Shown piece by piece: positions 8,024 to 16,798 of a stretch of DNA of 64,000 nt. Within the stretch, counting starts at the first letter, position 1. Each line of letters starts with the position of its first letter. Source of the stretch: an uncultured Eubacteriales bacterium (GTDB lineage Bacteria > Bacillota > Clostridia > Oscillospirales > CAG-272). The notes below the pieces were generated by a model that did no database searches, was not told where the DNA came from, and worked only from the letters and a program-made list of their open reading frames with translations. The position numbers were made by a program, and so were the translations under genes. The DNA is taken from the NCBI GenBank assembly GCA_934402395.1, contig CAKRTQ010000005.1, forward strand, positions 62,001 to 126,000. The letters are read 5' to 3'.

Positions 8024-8890
8024 TTATTTGCCGTTTACCGATTTTGCAATGGCTTTTGCCGGTGCGTTGTCGAGGATAACATAGTCGATCTCACCGTTGA
8101 TCATGGCGGTCACTGCAAGCGCCGCGTAGTCATAGCCCATCTTGGTTGCGGGAACGCCCTTGAAGCCGTAGCCGTCGTCGCCCTTGTCAAGGTCGCCGAC
8201 GAGGTAGGTCTCGCCTGTTGTGCCGGACTGGCAGCCGATCTTGTTGGACTTGGTGAGCTTATCGAGAATGGCAACGACATCATCGGCTGTTTTGCAGGAG
8301 TCGAAATCCTTGCATTCATCGGGAACGATGAGGACCTGTGCGGCATTGTAATAGGTATCGCTGAAGGTTACTATAGCCTTTCTGGACTCGGTTATGGTAA
8401 GACCCGCCATTGCGATGTCGCAGATGCCTGCCTGCACGGAAGTGACGACCGATTCAAACTTCATATCCTGAATGACAAGCTCTTTGCCGAGGTACTCGGC
8501 AAGACCTGCGGCGATCTCAAGGTCAACGCCGGAGAATTTATCGTTATTGAGCATCTCAAAGGGCTCGAAGCCTGTGCTGGTGGCAACAACGAGCTGATCC
8601 TTGGATTCGTCAAGCGCAGCAGAGGTTATTTCGGTAGGGGTGCCGTCGCCGAAATACTTGTTGCAGATGGCTTCAAATGTGCCGTCGGCTTTGATCTTTG
8701 CAAGGTATTCATTGACCTTGGCAAGCAGCTCTGTGTCCGAATTGTTTACTGCAAATGCATACTCTTCTTCGGAAAGTGCAATGTCAATGACCTTGACCTT
8801 GCCGCTTCCGGTCTTGCCGCAGGAAGCAAATGTAAGAAGCGCGGCAGCCAGCATGACTGCGGCGAGAACGAGACTTAATGTTTTTTTCAT
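8024..8890 (-). CDS. Amino-acid ABC transporter substrate-binding lipoprotein with apparently permuted fold
   Basis: This 288-residue lipoprotein (signal MKKTLSLVLAAVM, lipobox FASC) is an SBP_bac_3 family amino-acid receptor, but the order of its parts is unusual. Residues 31-84 (IALSEEEYAFAV, LLAKVNEYLAKIKADGTF, NKYFGDGTP) match what normally forms the C-terminus of the family. The usual N-terminal opening LVVATSTGFEPFEML comes only at residue 100. The protein stops after DYVILDNAPAKAIAKS, where homologues would continue into the SEEEYA segment. The start at 8890 follows AAGGAG; an upstream in-frame ATG lies within the promoter. It is the first gene of the operon. Family is certain; the permutation is my reading of motif order. 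Confidence 0.9.
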   Translation of the reverse strand: MKKTLSLVLAAVMLAAALLTFASCGKTGSGKVKVIDIALSEEEYAFAVNNSDTELLAKVNEYLAKIKADGTFEAICNKYFGDGTPTEITSAALDESKDQLVVATSTGFEPFEMLNNDKFSGVDLEIAAGLAEYLGKELVIQDMKFESVVTSVQAGICDIAMAGLTITESRKAIVTFSDTYYNAAQVLIVPDECKDFDSCKTADDVVAILDKLTKSNKIGCQSGTTGETYLVGDLDKGDDGYGFKGVPATKMGYDYAALAVTAMINGEIDYVILDNAPAKAIAKSVNGK

Positions 8891-8944
8891 GGTATGTACT
8901 CCTTGTATTGTATCCGTGAGTGGATATTTATTTTCGATGAGCGT

Positions 8945-8973
8945 ATTATACTGCATAATTATTCATCTGTCAA
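8945..8973 (-). promoter_or_regulatory. Sigma-A promoter of the amino-acid ABC operon
   Basis: On the minus strand a perfect TTGACA (8968-8973) and TATAAT (8945-8950) are 17 bp apart, placing the transcript start about 45 nt before the binding-protein ATG. Confidence 0.92.
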
Positions 8974-9051
8974 GAGGTTTTTTGAATATTTTTTGATTTT
9001 GTTGCATATTCACTAATACGGATGCGGCACACGGCGGTTTTTGTACGAAAT

Positions 9052-9126
9052 GGCGGAGGTCAGATGCGTAAAATGCACCCGACCTCCGCTGTTTGGTTGA
9101 ATATATTCATTTTAAAATGAATATAT
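9052..9126. other. Hairpin and 26-bp palindrome downstream of uvrA
   Basis: In the 270-nt gap between uvrA and the ABC operon there are a 26-bp perfect AT-rich palindrome (9101-9126) and a GC-rich hairpin with 9 paired bases per arm (9053-9061 and 9081-9089). They lie after the uvrA stop on the minus strand and may together end the uvrBA transcript, but there is no clear T-run after the GC-rich stem. Confidence 0.4.
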
Positions 9127-9160
9127 GCGAAATTTTGTTGTATAAATCGTATAAGCACCG

Positions 9161-12019
9161 TTAGTTTTCATCATTGTGCGCACCGGGAAGATGATCGCGG
9201 AGATACTTTCCGGTATACGACTCGGGGCAGGCTGCTATCTCCTCCGGAGTGCCGCAGGCAACGAGCGTTCCGCCGCCGTCTCCGCCCTCGGGACCGAGGT
9301 CTATGATATAGTCGGCGGTTTTTATGACTTCCATGTTGTGCTCAATGACGAGCACGGTGTTGCCCGCATCTACAAAACGCTGAAGCACGGTGAGCAGACG
9401 CGAGACATCCTCGGTGTGCAATCCCGTTGTCGGCTCGTCAAGAATATACATCGTCTTGCCGGTGCCGCGGCGCGACAGCTCGGTCGCAAGCTTTACGCGC
9501 TGCGCCTCGCCGCCCGATATCGTCGTTGACGACTGCCCTATTTTAATATATCCCAGTCCCACGTCGCAGAGCGTCTGCAGCTTGCGGCGTATCTTGGGCA
9601 GTCCGTCAAAAAATACAACGCCCTCCTCGGCGGTCATTTCAAGGACCTCATAAATATTCTTGCCCTTATACCGCACCTCGAGGGTGTCGTGATTGTAGCG
9701 TTTGCCGTGGCAGACATCGCAGGTGACGTACACATCGGGCAGAAAGTGCATTTCTATACGGCGTACGCCGTCTCCCTGACACGCCTCGCATCTGCCGCCT
9801 TTGACGTTGAATGAGAACCGTCCGGCCTTGTAGCCGCGCACGTTTGCGTCGCGCGTCGAGGCGAAAAGGTCGCGTATGTCATTGAAAAGCCCGGTGTATG
9901 TCGCGGGGTTGGAACGCGGCGTGCGCCCTATGGGGCTCTGGTCAATGTCGATCACCTTGTCAAGGAATTCTATACCGTCTATGCCGTCGCAGTTTCCGGG
10001 ACGGCGGCGCGCACCGTTGAGCGCAGCACTGAGCACGGGGTTTATTATCCCATTCACAAGCGAGGACTTTCCCGAGCCCGACACACCGGTGACGCATACA
10101 AAGCAGCCGAGCGGGATATTCACATCAATATTTTTAAGATTATGCTCCCTCGCGCCGCGCACGGTGAGAAAATGTCCGTTCCCATGGCGGCGTTCCTCCG
10201 GCACCGGAATGACCCTCCTACCCGAAAGATATGCGCCGGTGAGCGAATCGGGGTTCGCCGCGACCTCTGCGGGAGTGCCCGCTGCGACTACATTGCCGCC
10301 GTGAATGCCCGCGCCCGGTCCGATATCCACGATATAATCCGATTTGCGCATCATATCCTCGTCATGCTCGACGACGATAACGGTGTTTCCGAGGTCGCGC
10401 AGCTGTTTGAGGGTGGATATGAGCAGGTCGTTGTCGCGCTGGTGCAGACCTATGCTCGGTTCGTCAAGCACATAAAGCACGCCGACGAGCGATGAGCCTA
10501 TCTGCGTTGCCAGTCTTATGCGCTGCGCCTCGCCGCCCGAGAGCGTTCCCGCACGGCGCGAAAGCGTCAGATACCCGAGTCCCACGCTTTGTAGGAATGT
10601 AAGGCGCGCGCGTATCTCCTTGAGAACTTCCTTTACTATCTTCATCTCGGTCTCTGTCAGCTCGAGCGCGGTGTTTGAAACATATTCAAGCGCGCGGTCC
10701 ACCGAAAGATCGCAGAATTCGTCAATGGCAAGACCGCCTACGGTCACGGCAAGCGACATTGGATTGAGCCTGCGCCCGTGGCAGGTCGCGCAGGGTATCT
10801 CCTCAATGAACTGCTCGTAATATTCGGCGTTCATGCCGTATTCCATGCGTTGCTCTATCATCGGGATTATCCCGTCAAATGTCGCAGCTTTGCGGTGCGC
10901 CTCGTGTCCGAAATAGCGCGTCACATCGTATTTTTCGGCTCCGGAGCCGTAAAGCAGCACCCGAAGCTGTTCATCGGTCAGTTTTTCTATCGGAGTATCG
11001 AGCGTAAAGCCGTATTTTTCGGCAACAGCGGCAAAAAGCGGACCGTTCCAGCTCTCCTCCTCAAGCGTTTTGAAGCCGTTTACCGCGATCGCGCCGCCCG
11101 AGAGCGACAGCGTGCGGTCGGGTATCACGCGATCTACCGACACGCGGCGGGTAACGCCGAGACCGGCGCAGTCGGGGCAGGCACCGGCGGGATTGTTGAA
11201 CGAAAACATACGCGGTTCAAGCTCGCCGAAGGATATCCCGTGCTCCTCGCAGGCATAGGTCTGCGAAAATTCAAGCTCGCGCGGCTCCTCGCCGTCATCG
11301 CGCGGTACGGTGACTATCAGAAGCCGCTTTTCGGCAAGCGCCAGCGCGGTCTCCACCGAATCCGAAAGGCGGGAGCGTATGTCGCCGCGCATCACAAGAC
11401 GGTCAACTACCACCTCGATGCTGTGCCGCAGGTTTTTGTCGAGCGTTATCTCCTCGTCAAGATCGTACATGCTGCCGTCCACGCGCACGCGTGTATAGCC
11501 AGATTTCCGCGCATCGGCAAGCACCTTTTCGTGCATTCCTTTTTTTGCGCGCACAACGGGCGCCAGCACGAGAAAACGCTCGCCCTCGGGCAGAGTCATT
11601 ATTTTGTCGATTATCTGATCGACTGTCTGCCGCGATATGACCTTGCCGCAGACCGGGCAGTGCGTCACGCCCACGCGGGCGTACAGCAGGCGGAGATAGT
11701 CGTATATCTCGGTCACAGTGCCTACCGTGGAGCGCGGATTTTTTGAGGTGGTCTTCTGGTCGATCGAGATCGCGGGGGAAAGCCCCTCTATGGAATCTAT
11801 ATCGGGCTTGTCGAGCTGACCGAGGAACTGCCTTGCATAGGAAGACAGCGACTCAACGAACCGGCGATGTCCCTCGGCATATATCGTGTCAAAGGCAAGC
11901 GATGATTTTCCCGATCCCGAAAGACCCGTGAAAACAACAAGCTTGTCGCGCGGTATGGTGAGGTCGATATTTTTGAGGTTATGGACGCGCGCGCCCTTTA
12001 TTTTAATGAAATCCGGCAT
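9161..12019 (-). CDS. uvrA: Excinuclease ABC subunit A
   Basis: This 952-residue UvrA is full length for the family. It is the damage-sensing ATPase of nucleotide excision repair and loads UvrB on distorted DNA. It opens with IKGARVHNLKNIDL and the first Walker A GLSGSGKSSLAF, has a second Walker A GVSGSGKSSLVN, and LSGGEAQR-type signatures in both halves. Zinc-binding cysteine pairs are visible as CPVCG, CATCHGRRL, CEACQGDG and CDVCHGKRY. The start has an AGAGGGG site 7 nt upstream. It lies 13 nt after uvrB and is co-transcribed with it. Confidence 0.98.
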   Translation of the reverse strand: MPDFIKIKGARVHNLKNIDLTIPRDKLVVFTGLSGSGKSSLAFDTIYAEGHRRFVESLSSYARQFLGQLDKPDIDSIEGLSPAISIDQKTTSKNPRSTVGTVTEIYDYLRLLYARVGVTHCPVCGKVISRQTVDQIIDKIMTLPEGERFLVLAPVVRAKKGMHEKVLADARKSGYTRVRVDGSMYDLDEEITLDKNLRHSIEVVVDRLVMRGDIRSRLSDSVETALALAEKRLLIVTVPRDDGEEPRELEFSQTYACEEHGISFGELEPRMFSFNNPAGACPDCAGLGVTRRVSVDRVIPDRTLSLSGGAIAVNGFKTLEEESWNGPLFAAVAEKYGFTLDTPIEKLTDEQLRVLLYGSGAEKYDVTRYFGHEAHRKAATFDGIIPMIEQRMEYGMNAEYYEQFIEEIPCATCHGRRLNPMSLAVTVGGLAIDEFCDLSVDRALEYVSNTALELTETEMKIVKEVLKEIRARLTFLQSVGLGYLTLSRRAGTLSGGEAQRIRLATQIGSSLVGVLYVLDEPSIGLHQRDNDLLISTLKQLRDLGNTVIVVEHDEDMMRKSDYIVDIGPGAGIHGGNVVAAGTPAEVAANPDSLTGAYLSGRRVIPVPEERRHGNGHFLTVRGAREHNLKNIDVNIPLGCFVCVTGVSGSGKSSLVNGIINPVLSAALNGARRRPGNCDGIDGIEFLDKVIDIDQSPIGRTPRSNPATYTGLFNDIRDLFASTRDANVRGYKAGRFSFNVKGGRCEACQGDGVRRIEMHFLPDVYVTCDVCHGKRYNHDTLEVRYKGKNIYEVLEMTAEEGVVFFDGLPKIRRKLQTLCDVGLGYIKIGQSSTTISGGEAQRVKLATELSRRGTGKTMYILDEPTTGLHTEDVSRLLTVLQRFVDAGNTVLVIEHNMEVIKTADYIIDLGPEGGDGGGTLVACGTPEEIAACPESYTGKYLRDHLPGAHNDEN

Positions 12020-12032
12020 TTTATAGCCCCTC

Positions 12033-14021
12033 TTACTTTGTTTCTCTTATTTCGCGGATGCGGTCGCGCAGGAAGGCGGCAAGCTCAAAATCAAGGCTGC
12101 GCGCGGCTTCCTTCATCTGCTTCGTCATGCGCTCGATCGTTGCCTCGCGCTCGGACTTCGACATTTTCTTTGCCTCGGCGCGGCTGCGCTTTGCGCTGCT
12201 TGCGGCATTGGCGCCTTCGTCGCGCGCGGCAATGTCGATAACATCGCGTATCCCCTTTATGACGGTGTGCGGCGTGATGCCGTGCGCTTCGTTGTACGCC
12301 TTCTGGATGCTGCGGCGGCGGTTCGTTTCGGATATCGCGCGCTCCATCGAGCCGGTCACGGTGTCGGCATACATTATGACCTTGCCGTTTTCGTTTCGTG
12401 CCGCACGGCCTATGGTCTGAATGAGCGAACGCTCGGCGCGGAGAAAGCCCTCCTTATCCGCATCGAGAATTACAACGAGCGACACCTCCGGCAGGTCAAG
12501 TCCCTCGCGCAGAAGGTTGATGCCTACCAGTACATCGAACACGCCGAGTCTGAGGTCGCGTATCAGCTCCATGCGCTCTATCGTCTCTACATTATAGTGG
12601 ATGTATCTTACCTTCACGCCGTTGTCGGAGAGATACCCGGTAAGGTCCTCAGCCATCTTGCGCGTTAACGTGGTCACGAGCACGCGCTCGCCGCGCGCCG
12701 TGCGCGCGCGTATCTCGCCGAGCATATCATCGACCTGCCCCTCTATCGGGCGCACCTCGACCTCGGGATCGAGCAGACCTGTCGGTCTTATTATCTGCTC
12801 GGCAGTGGATTCGGAATGCTCAAGCTCATAGTCGCCGGGCGTTGCGCTGACAAACACGACCTGATTCAGCTTGTCCTCGAATTCCTCAAAGAAAAGCGGA
12901 CGGTTGTCGTACGCCGACGGCAGGCGGAAGCCGTATTCGACAAGATTTTTCTTTCTCGCCGAGTCGCCGCCGCTCATGCCGCGCACCTGCGGCACCGTCA
13001 CGTGCGATTCGTCGATGAACATAAGATAATCCTTCGGAAAGTAATCAAGCAGGGTGTAAGGCGTCGAACCCGGCTCGCGTCCCGAAAGCACGCGCGAATA
13101 GTTTTCAACTCCGGAGCAGAAGCCGACCTCGCGCAGCATTTCAAGGTCGTATTTTGTGCGTTCGGTTATCCTCTGTGCCTCAATGAGCTTGCCTTCGGCT
13201 GTGAAGTACGCCGCGCGCTCCTTCATTTCGGCTTCTATCTCGGCAAGCGCCGCCTCGCGCTTGTCGTCGGACACGGCATAGTGTGTTGCGGGATAGACCG
13301 CAGCATACGAAAGGCGGCGCAAAAGCTCGCCGGTGACAACGTTTATCTCGCTCACGCGGTCTATCTCATCGCCGAAAAACTCAACGCGCAGCGCTTTGTC
13401 GCCGGACGACGCGGGGATGATATCCACCGTATCGCCGCGAACGCGGAAGCTGTCACGCACAAGGTTCATGTCGTTGCGTGTATAGCTGACCGCTGTCAGC
13501 TTCGAGAGCAGTCCCTCGCGGCTCATAGGCATGCCGGGACGCAGCGCGATGACAAGATCGCGGTATTCGCCGGGGTCTCCGAGTGAATATATGCATGAAA
13601 CGCTCGCAACGATAATCACATCGCGTCGTTCGAAAAGCGCCGATGTCGCGCTGTGACGCAGTCGGTCGATCTCGTCGTTTATGAGCGCGTCCTTTTCGAT
13701 ATACATATCCTTGCCGGGGATATACGCCTCCGGCTGGTAGTAGTCGTAGTATGAAACGAAGTATTCAACGGCGCTGTCTGGAAAAAACTCGCGCATTTCC
13801 GAGCACACCTGAGCCGCAAGCGTTTTGTTCGGTTCAAGTATCAGCGTGGGTCTGCCGCACCGCGCGATGACGTTTGCCATGGTAAAGGTCTTGCCAGAAC
13901 CGGTAACGCCGAGCAGCGTCTGCATCTTTCTCCCGCTCATGACGCCGGATGAAAGAGACGCAATAGCTTCAGGCTGATCTCCGGTCGGAGTGTATTCGCT
14001 TTTCAGAACAAAATCGCTCAT
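12033..14021 (-). CDS. uvrB: Excinuclease ABC subunit B
   Basis: This 662-residue helicase-like subunit of nucleotide excision repair receives damage from UvrA, verifies it and recruits UvrC. It has Walker A GVTGSGKTFTM, the beta-hairpin region YYDYYQPEAYIP, a helicase motif with DESH (FIDESHVT), the GRAARN motif near the C-terminal helicase domain, and a C-terminal UVR domain that contacts UvrC (LDFELAAFLRDRIREI). I choose the ATG at 14021 because AAAGGGG lies 7 nt upstream; the ATG two codons earlier is too close to that site. It leads the uvrB-uvrA operon under a strong sigma-A promoter. I saw no clear LexA box. Confidence 0.98.
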   Translation of the reverse strand: MSDFVLKSEYTPTGDQPEAIASLSSGVMSGRKMQTLLGVTGSGKTFTMANVIARCGRPTLILEPNKTLAAQVCSEMREFFPDSAVEYFVSYYDYYQPEAYIPGKDMYIEKDALINDEIDRLRHSATSALFERRDVIIVASVSCIYSLGDPGEYRDLVIALRPGMPMSREGLLSKLTAVSYTRNDMNLVRDSFRVRGDTVDIIPASSGDKALRVEFFGDEIDRVSEINVVTGELLRRLSYAAVYPATHYAVSDDKREAALAEIEAEMKERAAYFTAEGKLIEAQRITERTKYDLEMLREVGFCSGVENYSRVLSGREPGSTPYTLLDYFPKDYLMFIDESHVTVPQVRGMSGGDSARKKNLVEYGFRLPSAYDNRPLFFEEFEDKLNQVVFVSATPGDYELEHSESTAEQIIRPTGLLDPEVEVRPIEGQVDDMLGEIRARTARGERVLVTTLTRKMAEDLTGYLSDNGVKVRYIHYNVETIERMELIRDLRLGVFDVLVGINLLREGLDLPEVSLVVILDADKEGFLRAERSLIQTIGRAARNENGKVIMYADTVTGSMERAISETNRRRSIQKAYNEAHGITPHTVIKGIRDVIDIAARDEGANAASSAKRSRAEAKKMSKSEREATIERMTKQMKEAARSLDFELAAFLRDRIREIRETK

Positions 14022-14072
14022 TTTCATTCCCCTTTGAGTGTTGAATTCCTCATTCGGAATTTGACGACGTTA

Positions 14073-14101
14073 ATTATAGCACACGTGAGTATGTATGTCA
14101 A
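14073..14101 (-). promoter_or_regulatory. Sigma-A promoter of uvrBA
   Basis: On the minus strand a perfect TTGACA (14096-14101) and TATAAT (14073-14078) are separated by 17 bp, about 50 nt upstream of the uvrB start. Confidence 0.92.
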
Positions 14102-14232
14102 GACTTTATTTTCAAAATCGGAATTGCCTCGCGCCGATGCAGCCGGAAATGACTTGAACGGACGGTTCCCGCAGGGAAGGGCAAAACTCATAAAACGCAG
14201 CAGCGGGTCGTACTCACGGCAGTCTGTATAAC

Positions 14233-14250
14233 AAAAGGGCTGAGCCCTTT
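14233..14250 (-). terminator. Terminator of the htpG-TSCPD operon
   Basis: On the minus strand AAAGGGC and GCCCTTT pair around TCA and are followed by one T and a GT. A nearby GGGGCTGA (about 14271-14280) could pair with the same TCAGCCC, giving an alternative, longer stem. The rest of the 14102-14286 gap shows no gene. Confidence 0.55.
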
Positions 14251-14286
14251 GCCTGATTAAAAGCTTCGGAGTCAGCCCCTTGTTCT

Positions 14287-14547
14287 TCAGTTTTTGTCTT
14301 TATATTCCTTCAGTGCTTTTGCAAGCTGGTCGGGACAGGATGTCGGCTTCGAGCCGCAACGAATGCCCTCAAGGCGGGATATTGCTTCATCCACCTTCAT
14401 TCCGCGCACGAGTGCGCATACGCCCTGTGTGTTGCCGGAGCAACCGCCAACGAATTTAGCATCGGTTATGGTTTCCGTTGCGGGATCTACTTCGATCATG
14501 ATTTCGCGGGAACAGGTTCCGTGTGTTTTGTAGGTTATGTGCTCCAT
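14287..14547 (-). CDS. TSCPD-domain protein, four-cysteine type (TIGR03905 family)
   Basis: This 86-residue protein is recognised by the TSCPD motif (TSCPDQLAKAL) and conserved cysteines at CSREI, GGCSGN, GVCAL and IRCGSKP. Four cysteines of this kind probably bind a metal or cluster. Related TSCPD domains occur at the C-terminus of class II ribonucleotide reductases, but the role of the stand-alone protein is unknown. It is full length for the family. It starts 19 nt after htpG and probably shares its transcript, which hints at a stress or protein-folding context. Confidence 0.88.
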   Translation of the reverse strand: MEHITYKTHGTCSREIMIEVDPATETITDAKFVGGCSGNTQGVCALVRGMKVDEAISRLEGIRCGSKPTSCPDQLAKALKEYKDKN

Positions 14548-14566
14548 TTTTTATCTCCTTTGCCGG

Positions 14567-16477
14567 TCAGATCATGCCGAGCAGACGGTAGCTGTCGGAA
14601 AGAAAGCTTTGCAGTTCTGCGGCACTCAGTTTTTTCTGCGCCAGAAGCGCAAGACGGTAAATATATGATGCGTAGGCATCGACCTTTGCTTTGCCCTCAT
14701 CGTCTGCGGCTTTCATAAGCTCGCAAAGACGTGCGTAGGCGTGGGAGGCGGGATTGAGAGTCAGCGTGTACTCGCAGGGGAAGGCGGGGACCTCCTCGCC
14801 GGGAGCCGCGTACATTTTCATCATATCGCCGAAGCGGCGAGATTCCTCGCTTACCGTAAGCAGAGCGGGAACTTCACCGTTTTTCAGCTTCTCGGTGCGG
14901 ACTGCCAGTTTTTCGTCGCCTGCCGCATGGCGGAAGAGCAGGGTCATGGGATCGTCGTCGGCAAGCTTTCCGTCTCCGTCGGTCGTTGTGTCTGCTTTCA
15001 GAGCATCGTCGATGCCGGCATCGACACGAACGAACTTCACATCGCCGCGATACTGTTCGACCGATGCCATGAACTGGGTGTCGATGGCAAGATCGTACAC
15101 GGCAACGTCGATATCCTCGGCGCGGAACATTGAAATGTACTGCGCCTGAAGCGCGGTGTCGGAGGTGTAGTAGATCTTTCCCTCATGCTTTTCATTTGCC
15201 TTTTCGAGATATTCCGCAAAGGTGAGCGGCTTGCCCTCGGTGAGGCGTATGAGAAGCGAATCCTTTACGCGGTCAAAGAACTTGCGGTCGCGCAGGCAGG
15301 CGTATTCGACGAAAATACGGATGTCGGAATACACCTTTTCGTACTTTTCGCGCTCGTTGCCGGCAAGCGAGCAAAGCTTGTCCGCTACCTTTTTTACTAT
15401 GTGAGCGGAGACCTTTTTTACGTAGGCGTTGTCCTGGAGGTAGCTGCGCGAGACGTTGAGGGGCAGCTCGGGGCAGTCGATCGCGCCGCGGAGCATCAGC
15501 AGATACTCCGGGATCACTTCCTTTATGTTATCTGCTACGAACACCTGATTGTAATACAGCTTTACCTGACCCTCAAGGCTTTCATATTCGCTGTTCAGCT
15601 TGGGGAAGAAGAGGATCCCCTTGAAGTTGAGCGGGTAGTCGGCGTTGATGTGTACCCAGAAAAGCGGGTCGTTGGCGTCAATAAAGAGCTTGTGATAAAA
15701 TTCGATGTACTGCTCGGGGGTTATCTCGGAGGGCTTCTTCGACCAGAGAGGCGTGGTGTCGTTTATCGGCTTGTCCTCATCGTGACAGGATGCATCGGTG
15801 CATTCTTCGCCTTCGGTGTGCGTGTGCCCGTGTTCCTCGCCGTCATGGAAGTAGATCGGTACCGGCATGAACGAACAATAGCGGCCGAGTACCGTGCGCA
15901 GACGCGACGGTTCAAGATACTCCTTTTCTTCTTCGGATATATGCATTATCACCTCGGTGCCGCGCTTGTCGCGGTCGCCGTCGGAGATCTCATATTCGCC
16001 CGCTTCATTGCATACCCAGTGGGTCGCGGTGCCGCCCGTGTAGGAGAGGGTGTTGACCTCGACCGTATCGCTGACCATGAACGATGAATAAAAGCCAAGC
16101 CCGAAATGACCGATTATTCCGTTTGAATTGTCGCCGTTTTCATACTTTGCAACAAAATCAAGCGCACCAGAAAGAGCAATGGAGCAGATGTACTTTTCAA
16201 GCTCTTCGCGTGTCATGCCTATACCGTTGTCCTCGACCGTTATCGTTCCCGCGTCGCGGTCAAGCGTCACGTCTATCCTCCAGTCGGTCTCGCCGGTATC
16301 GGCGTGTCCGAGCGACTCGAGCCGGCGCAGCTTTGTTACCGCGTCGGAGGCGTTGGAGACTATCTCGCGGACAAAAATATCTTTGTCCGAGTAGAGCCAC
16401 TTTTTTATAATAGGAAATATATGCTGTGTTTCGACGGATATCCCGCCTGTTTTCTTTACTTTTTCTTCTTCAGACAT
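14567..16477 (-). CDS. htpG: Hsp90-family molecular chaperone HtpG
   Basis: This 636-residue cytoplasmic Hsp90 has the N-terminal GHKL ATPase with EIVSNASDAV, VEDNGIGM and IGHFGLGFYSSF, the middle domain (LWSKKPSEITPEQYIEFY) and the C-terminal dimerisation domain. An unusual His/Cys/acid-rich stretch lies at residues 211-236 (HDGEEHGHTH, ECTDASCHDED), in the linker between the ATPase and middle domains, and may bind metal. The start at 16477 follows AAAGGGA; an upstream in-frame ATG would lie near the transcript start. It is followed by the TSCPD gene and lies divergent to the CIRCE-controlled hrcA operon. Confidence 0.96.
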   Translation of the reverse strand: MSEEEKVKKTGGISVETQHIFPIIKKWLYSDKDIFVREIVSNASDAVTKLRRLESLGHADTGETDWRIDVTLDRDAGTITVEDNGIGMTREELEKYICSIALSGALDFVAKYENGDNSNGIIGHFGLGFYSSFMVSDTVEVNTLSYTGGTATHWVCNEAGEYEISDGDRDKRGTEVIMHISEEEKEYLEPSRLRTVLGRYCSFMPVPIYFHDGEEHGHTHTEGEECTDASCHDEDKPINDTTPLWSKKPSEITPEQYIEFYHKLFIDANDPLFWVHINADYPLNFKGILFFPKLNSEYESLEGQVKLYYNQVFVADNIKEVIPEYLLMLRGAIDCPELPLNVSRSYLQDNAYVKKVSAHIVKKVADKLCSLAGNEREKYEKVYSDIRIFVEYACLRDRKFFDRVKDSLLIRLTEGKPLTFAEYLEKANEKHEGKIYYTSDTALQAQYISMFRAEDIDVAVYDLAIDTQFMASVEQYRGDVKFVRVDAGIDDALKADTTTDGDGKLADDDPMTLLFRHAAGDEKLAVRTEKLKNGEVPALLTVSEESRRFGDMMKMYAAPGEEVPAFPCEYTLTLNPASHAYARLCELMKAADDEGKAKVDAYASYIYRLALLAQKKLSAAELQSFLSDSYRLLGMI

Positions 16478-16519
16478 ACAAAAACATCCCTTTCGTGAGT
16501 GTGATATTTTTACGATACT

Positions 16520-16545
16520 ATTATACATCTGTTTTGTGAATATAA
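16520..16545 (-). promoter_or_regulatory. Probable htpG promoter
   Basis: A perfect TATAAT on the minus strand (16520-16525) lies about 40 nt before the htpG start; the -35 region about 17 bp further up is only TTTTTA-like and weak. No full CIRCE element is present on this side. Confidence 0.5.
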
Positions 16546-16705
16546 AAACACTGTAATGTTATCATTTTGTTTAATGGAGCATATGAGTTGAACCGCCGGC
16601 GTGCAGGACAGCGATGTTTATGCGCACATACATACTGCTCTTGTTATCACAAAAAAAGCGCAAGTGCTAGAATTCACAATTTGTTAACAGAAAAGAAACC
16701 CAAAA

Positions 16706-16732
16706 AGCACGATTGAACGGGCTTTTCGTGCT
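16706..16732. promoter_or_regulatory. Inverted repeat over the hrcA promoter region
   Basis: Seven-base arms AGCACGA and TCGTGCT are separated by 13 bp, giving 27 bp in all, the same total length as CIRCE but with a different sequence. It covers the likely -35 (TTGAAC, 16713-16718) and precedes an AT-rich TATATTATTA -10 region and the true CIRCE. It may be a second operator or chance. Confidence 0.4.
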
Positions 16733-16748
16733 ATATTATTAGCGTTGG

Positions 16749-16775
16749 TTAGCACTGAGCTATTGCGAGTGCTAA
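16749..16775 (+). promoter_or_regulatory. CIRCE operator (HrcA binding site)
   Basis: TTAGCACTG - 9 bp - GAGTGCTAA matches the CIRCE consensus TTAGCACTC-N9-GAGTGCTAA with a single mismatch in the left arm. It is about 24 bp upstream of the hrcA start and would repress the hrcA-grpE-dnaK-dnaJ-prmA operon when HrcA is active. Confidence 0.97.
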
Positions 16776-16798
16776 AAATCAAACGGAGGTGATGATAA

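Noticed and set aside
14028..14101. LexA/SOS box before uvrB
   Set aside because: No GAAC-N4-GTTC dyad is present near the promoter.
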